The notes below the pieces were generated by a model. It was given only the letters and a program-made list of their open reading frames with translations. It was not told the DNA's origin and did no database searches. The translations under genes were made by a program, and so were the position numbers. Below are positions 6,601 to 8,990 of a stretch of 8,990 bases of DNA, piece after piece (the stretch's first letter is position 1; the number at the start of each line of letters is the position of its first letter). Source of the stretch: Synechococcales cyanobacterium PMM_0003 (GTDB taxonomy: Bacteria; Cyanobacteriota; Cyanobacteriia; Pseudanabaenales; Pseudanabaenaceae); NCBI GenBank assembly GCA_949128015.1, contig CASBRC010000085.1, positions 1 to 8,990 on the forward strand, in the 5' to 3' direction.

Positions 6601-8986
6601 CCAGGGCCAAAGCTTGTTGGTAATGGGGGATAGCTGCGTCTAATTCGCCATTTTCCTGTTTGAGAAAACCATAATTAATCCGAGCTTGTACGCAATTTGG
6701 ATCGAGAAATATGATTTGTTCGTAAAGGGATTTTGCCTCTGGCTTCTCGCCTGTTTCCATGAATTTTTCTGCTTGCTGCAATAAATCCTCTAAAAAAACC
6801 GAAGTTTCCCCATTAGTGGCGCTGGGAATAGATGTTTCAATGTGCGGCAATTGCTCGATCGCTACGCGGTTAGCCAGCACTTCTCCCGCTGTCAAAAATA
6901 TTTTTTGGCTATCCTCAACCACGCTAGCGCCTGTCATTTCCAGCGCTGCAGAAGCAACGGAAAGTGTAGCCGCGACTGTGTTTTCTGGCGGCAGATTTTC
7001 CGCATCATCCTCGGAATAAGGGCGTTGCTGAATGAAAGTATAATGGGTTTGTAGGGGTAAAGCCCCCGTGCTTACCCCGTCGGCGGTAGGGGCAACCACG
7101 GGGGGATTGCCCCGGAGGATTTCATCTCCCAATTCAGCAACGCCGGAATAAGTAGCAGAATTTGCGATCGCCAACAAACTCAAAGCAGCCTGCACATCCT
7201 GAACCAATTCTTGCCAATTTTGCGGCTGACTTTGACGGAAAAGCCTAGCAGTTGGATACCAAGGATTATCTTCGCGATCCAGCAACCAGCGCCAGTCAGG
7301 AGCAAAACCAAGCAACACCCAAACCGGTTTTCCCAAAGCACCAGCCAAGTGTGCAACTGAGGTATCGACACTAATCACTAAATCCAGTTGAGATATAGCA
7401 GAAGCCGTATCAGCAAAGTCGTCCAGGTGCGGGCTCAAATCCGGCACTAAGTAGTGATTGAGCAAAGTGCGATCGCGATCGGACAAGTTTTTTTGTAAAC
7501 TATAAAAAGCGATTTCCGTCACATCAAACAATGGAATAAAATCGCTCAAACTGCAAGATCGTTGATGATCTTTCCGCCTCGTGGGACTCCCAGCCCACAC
7601 AATTCCCACCTTAACTTTTGCATCAGAAGCCAGCGCAAATTTGCACTCAGCAGGCGGAGTAAAATAAGGAATATTTGCGGGTATTGTTTCGAGAGTTGTC
7701 CCCAAAATTCTGGGTAAACTCATCAGCGGTGCGTGAAAGTCAAATACTGGTAAATCCTCAAAACTAACTGATAAATATTCAATGCCGGCAACTGTCGCAA
7801 ACAACCGCATCAGTTCTTGATAGCAAGCCACGATGACTTTAGCGCCTCGGCTGCGAAGAATCGGCGCGTAGCGAATAAACTGAATCGAATCGCCCAAGCC
7901 TTGCTCAACGTGCAGTAAAATAGTTTTAGAATGCAAATCCGAACCATCCCAAAGTGGCTGTTGAAATTGCCTCGGTTGTAGTGTCGGAGTGCGCCACCGC
8001 CACTCGTATTCAGCAAAACCGCGCTGATAATCTCCGAACAACAGCAAAGTCAAACTAAATTCGACGTGTGCGGTGGCGTTGTCTGGCTGCAATTCCAAGG
8101 CTCGACGGTGACAATAAAAAGCCTCTTTAAAATTGCCTAAATCTACCAATGCGTGTCCGAGGTTGTTAATAGCATCCACGAAGTCCGGCTTTAAGCTTAA
8201 TGCTTGTCGGTAGTGGTCTATGGCTGTTTTTGTATTGCCTTGTTCGTGGTAAAATGCTCCGATATTGTTTTGCGCTTCGGGATTGTGCGGTTCTATTTCT
8301 AAAACTTGCTGGTAGCAGTTGAAAGCTTCGGCTAATTTACCTTGCTGCTGCAAAACTCTGCCCAAGCCTAGCAGAGAATAGGTCAATTTAGGATTTATTT
8401 GTAAAGCGTGTAAATAACAGGCTGCTGCATCGTTGAGTTGCTTTTTTTCTGTAAATATTTTTCCTAAATTGTGGGCGGCTTCAACCAGGTTTGGGTCTAG
8501 TTTGAGCGCTGTTTGGTAATATACAATTGCTGCGTCTGTTTCTCCTTGTTGCTGTTTGAGCCAGCCCAATTTATTGCAGGCTAGTGCGGAATTTGGCTGT
8601 ATTTTGATAACTTGTTCGTAACTGGCGATCGCCCTTTGAGTTTCGCCGACATCCATCAAAACATGGGCTTTGTTTAAATGTGCTTCTACAAAATCGGGGT
8701 TTTGGGCGATCGCGCGATCGTAAAAGTCGATCGCCTCAGCAATTTTTCCCTGCTGTCTCAGCGCTATTCCCAACAAACACAGCACGTTTGCTGAATCCGG
8801 CTGGACTTCTACGATTTGCCGGTACAAATTCTCAGCTTCTAACAAACGTCCCGCTTGGTGATGTTCCCACGCTATTTGCAAACAGTCTTCAGCACTCAGT
8901 TTGACGGCAGATTTTTGCGGTTTTTTCTTAGAAGCCATAGTTGTCTTTGTTGTTTGGGAGATGGGGAGGGCGGGTTTTGCCTTCAT
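3611..8986 (-). CDS. Giant multi-module TPR / GT9-like glycosyltransferase, 3' truncated by the IS
   Basis: The 1791-residue frame alternates TPR arrays with GT9-like (heptosyltransferase-fold) domains. TPRs fill about 31-330, followed by a GT9-like domain at 346-600. Its motifs are WDGSDL, HVEQGLGDSIQF (359-370), VGIVWAGSP (460-468), SVDTSVAHLAGALGKPVWVL (539-558) and PDWRWLLDRED (563-573). A low-complexity linker (601-730) leads to a second TPR array (735-960) and a second complete GT9-like domain (990-1250). A third TPR array (1262-1630) ends in a remnant (1648-1700) in which WDGKDL is joined almost directly to FVPDWRWML, so the core is missing. Residues 1731-1790 (SGWGIYGMNLTLQLLRNPAW) look like the start of a further glycosyltransferase, perhaps group 1. 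The IS cuts it off and supplies TGG-TAG. The likely role is protein or surface-glycan glycosylation with TPRs binding the acceptor; donor and target are unknown. The start is uncertain: Met1 (8984-8986) abuts the edge, the frame stays open upstream, and Met17 (8938, MASKKK) is equally plausible. Confidence 0.85.
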   Translation of the reverse strand: MKAKPALPISQTTKTTMASKKKPQKSAVKLSAEDCLQIAWEHHQAGRLLEAENLYRQIVEVQPDSANVLCLLGIALRQQGKIAEAIDFYDRAIAQNPDFVEAHLNKAHVLMDVGETQRAIASYEQVIKIQPNSALACNKLGWLKQQQGETDAAIVYYQTALKLDPNLVEAAHNLGKIFTEKKQLNDAAACYLHALQINPKLTYSLLGLGRVLQQQGKLAEAFNCYQQVLEIEPHNPEAQNNIGAFYHEQGNTKTAIDHYRQALSLKPDFVDAINNLGHALVDLGNFKEAFYCHRRALELQPDNATAHVEFSLTLLLFGDYQRGFAEYEWRWRTPTLQPRQFQQPLWDGSDLHSKTILLHVEQGLGDSIQFIRYAPILRSRGAKVIVACYQELMRLFATVAGIEYLSVSFEDLPVFDFHAPLMSLPRILGTTLETIPANIPYFTPPAECKFALASDAKVKVGIVWAGSPTRRKDHQRSCSLSDFIPLFDVTEIAFYSLQKNLSDRDRTLLNHYLVPDLSPHLDDFADTASAISQLDLVISVDTSVAHLAGALGKPVWVLLGFAPDWRWLLDREDNPWYPTARLFRQSQPQNWQELVQDVQAALSLLAIANSATYSGVAELGDEILRGNPPVVAPTADGVSTGALPLQTHYTFIQQRPYSEDDAENLPPENTVAATLSVASAALEMTGASVVEDSQKIFLTAGEVLANRVAIEQLPHIETSIPSATNGETSVFLEDLLQQAEKFMETGEKPEAKSLYEQIIFLDPNCVQARINYGFLKQENGELDAAIPHYQQALALAPDIPQTAYNLAKIFEEQGKVEEGIALYEQALVADPDFVPALINLAVALQENGKLLEAVNLYRRALEINPYSWEAYNNLATVLQEQGNLEDALEYYHKALELLPDFVEAINNLGRTFLEKGAVEEAIACYRRAISLNPDHASAHLNLSLALLLAGDLENGLAEYEWRWKINEFKIGHSCFLTGPENTVSAREYRPLWDGSDLHSKTILLHAEQGLGDSIQFVRYAAIVKNKGGRVIVGCYPQLQRLFATVEGIDLLIVKGAPLPEFDVQVPMLSLPYVLGTRLETIPATTAYLSVPAGAEFTLLPGRNLKVGIVWAGNPKHRKNKQRSCSLSQFLPLLEVAGVSFYSLQKEVLEADRALLNQTPLVDLSPHFGDLADTAAAIAKLDLVITVDTAVAHLAGALGKPVWILLAFSPDWRWLLEREDSPWYPSARLFRQRERGDWQGVFERVAEALGAVSAAFVPSDSADAELRSGRDLQQQGNLGGAIECYQRAIAIDPNYAAAYSNLGVVKQHVGRLTEAIAHYQQALEIDGNLAETASNLGSALAEAGETAGAIAQYQRALSLNPNCAEAMINLGLLREEEGKVVEACSLYQQAIQVNPDCAAAYFNLGIALEKQGEETGADYDRAIANYERAIELDPNYFDALHNLAYASIRQGRVADAIAYYDRALALQPDLAASDLAFGSWLSNQDKLDEALAFCQQGIQKYPASAGARCNLAIVLHKQGKIQDAIACYQQALSLKPDFPEALNNLAKAFEEAGKTTEAMDCYNRAIELKPGYVNSLNGLGNILHQSGQFAGAVTYYDRAVEFNIANPESHLNLALALLLAGDFRRGFAEYESRLVVEQKQSPQYNFLQPIWDGKDLDVCFVPDWRWMLQREDSPWYPTARLFRQSKAGDWDGVGDRIKAALEQLIFSSKRAGTGAPPLRILEVAHQNPLPQTPPQITGIGISWPVSITSGWGIYGMNLTLQLLRNPAWEVALLVPPSITSESLNPLHKSLLW
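3835..3861. repeat. GTAGGGGC-type palindromic repeat inside the TPR gene (3' part)
   Basis: This 27-bp unit matches the hemD copy at 26 of 27 positions. Read on the minus strand it encodes RAGTGAPPLR (residues 1709-1718), using a different frame from the hemD copy. It lies in the spacer between the GT9 remnant and the following glycosyltransferase-like segment, where an insertion would be tolerated. Confidence 0.85.
3887..4045 (-). other. Remnant of a third GT9-like domain (core deleted in frame)
   Basis: This is residues 1648-1700 of the TPR protein. It keeps only the two ends of the domain. In modules 1 and 2, exactly 209 residues separate WDGSDL from the F of F(A/S)PDWRW. Here only three (DVC, 4013-4021) remain. 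The lost part includes the GLGD and VDT-VAHLAGALG motifs, so this module cannot be catalytic. Confidence 0.8.
5941..6020. repeat. Intragenic paralogous segment, module 2 copy (pairs with 7879-7958)
   Basis: These 80 bp match 7879-7958 at about 72 positions by eye. The best stretch runs from AATAGTTTTAGAATGCAAAT through AACCATCCCAAAG with almost no change. They encode the WDGSDLHSKTILLH-EQGLGDSIQF core of the two GT9-like domains. Such identity points to module duplication or gene conversion. Confidence 0.75.
7051..7113. repeat. Pair of GTAGGGG palindromic repeats in the linker of the TPR protein
   Basis: There are two related units. One is at 7051-7078, with GGGGTAA/TTACCCC arms around AGCCCCCGTGC. 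The other is at 7086-7113, with GGGGCAA/TTGCCCC arms around CCACGGGGGGA. The central C-rich and G-rich cores are opposite in sense, so the second is partly inverted relative to the first. Together they encode RGNPPVVAPTADGVSTGALPL (residues 625-645 region) in the linker between modules 1 and 2. They are diverged relatives of the copies at 796-822 and 3835-3861. Confidence 0.75.
7879..7958. repeat. Intragenic paralogous segment, module 1 copy (pairs with 5941-6020)
   Basis: This is the module 1 counterpart of the 80-bp segment at 5941-6020, in the same orientation and about 1.94 kb away. It could serve as a substrate for unequal recombination within the gene. Confidence 0.75.
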
Positions 8987-8990
8987 AAGC

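Overview
The window looks like a chromosomal stretch of a filamentous (Oscillatoriales-type) cyanobacterium. The octamer GCGATCGC (HIP1) occurs well over a dozen times. The intergenic gaps carry heptanucleotide tandem repeats, and a CobA-HemD fusion and a giant TPR/glycosyltransferase protein are present. The genus is inference.

Layout from left to right. Positions 1-168 (minus) hold the 5' part of a small antitoxin-like gene with a strong Shine-Dalgarno and a plausible promoter. Positions 169-386 are non-coding and contain a heptad array and two exact-length 53-bp tandem repeats that form hairpins. Positions 387-1976 (minus) encode a fused uroporphyrinogen-III methyltransferase/uroporphyrinogen-III synthase, which makes precorrin-2 for siroheme and corrinoids. 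Positions 1977-2155 are a divergent intergenic gap with two more heptad arrays. Positions 2156-2830 (plus) are a GT-A/GT8-like glycosyltransferase whose 3' end is replaced by an insertion sequence. Positions 2770-3615 are that insertion sequence: an IS1-family element with perfect 27-bp terminal inverted repeats but a transposase gene broken by many frameshifts. Positions 3611-8986 (minus) are a protein of about 1791 residues built from alternating TPR arrays and GT9-like domains. It ends at the same IS.

The two glycosyltransferase genes converge on the IS and both lose their 3' ends there. No target-site duplication flanks the element, so the junction looks like an IS-mediated deletion or recombination rather than a simple insertion. 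The TPR protein has two full TPR-GT9 modules. In a third module the GT9 core is missing by an apparently in-frame deletion of about 206 codons, followed by the start of what may be another glycosyltransferase domain cut off by the IS.

A GC-rich palindromic repeat family (GTAGGGGC...GCCC) has entered coding sequence at three places without breaking the frame: once in hemD and twice in the TPR protein. I see no RNA genes, CRISPR array or phage genes. I do not see a convincing new multi-gene system. The main points of interest are the repeat biology, the modular glycosyltransferase and the IS scar.
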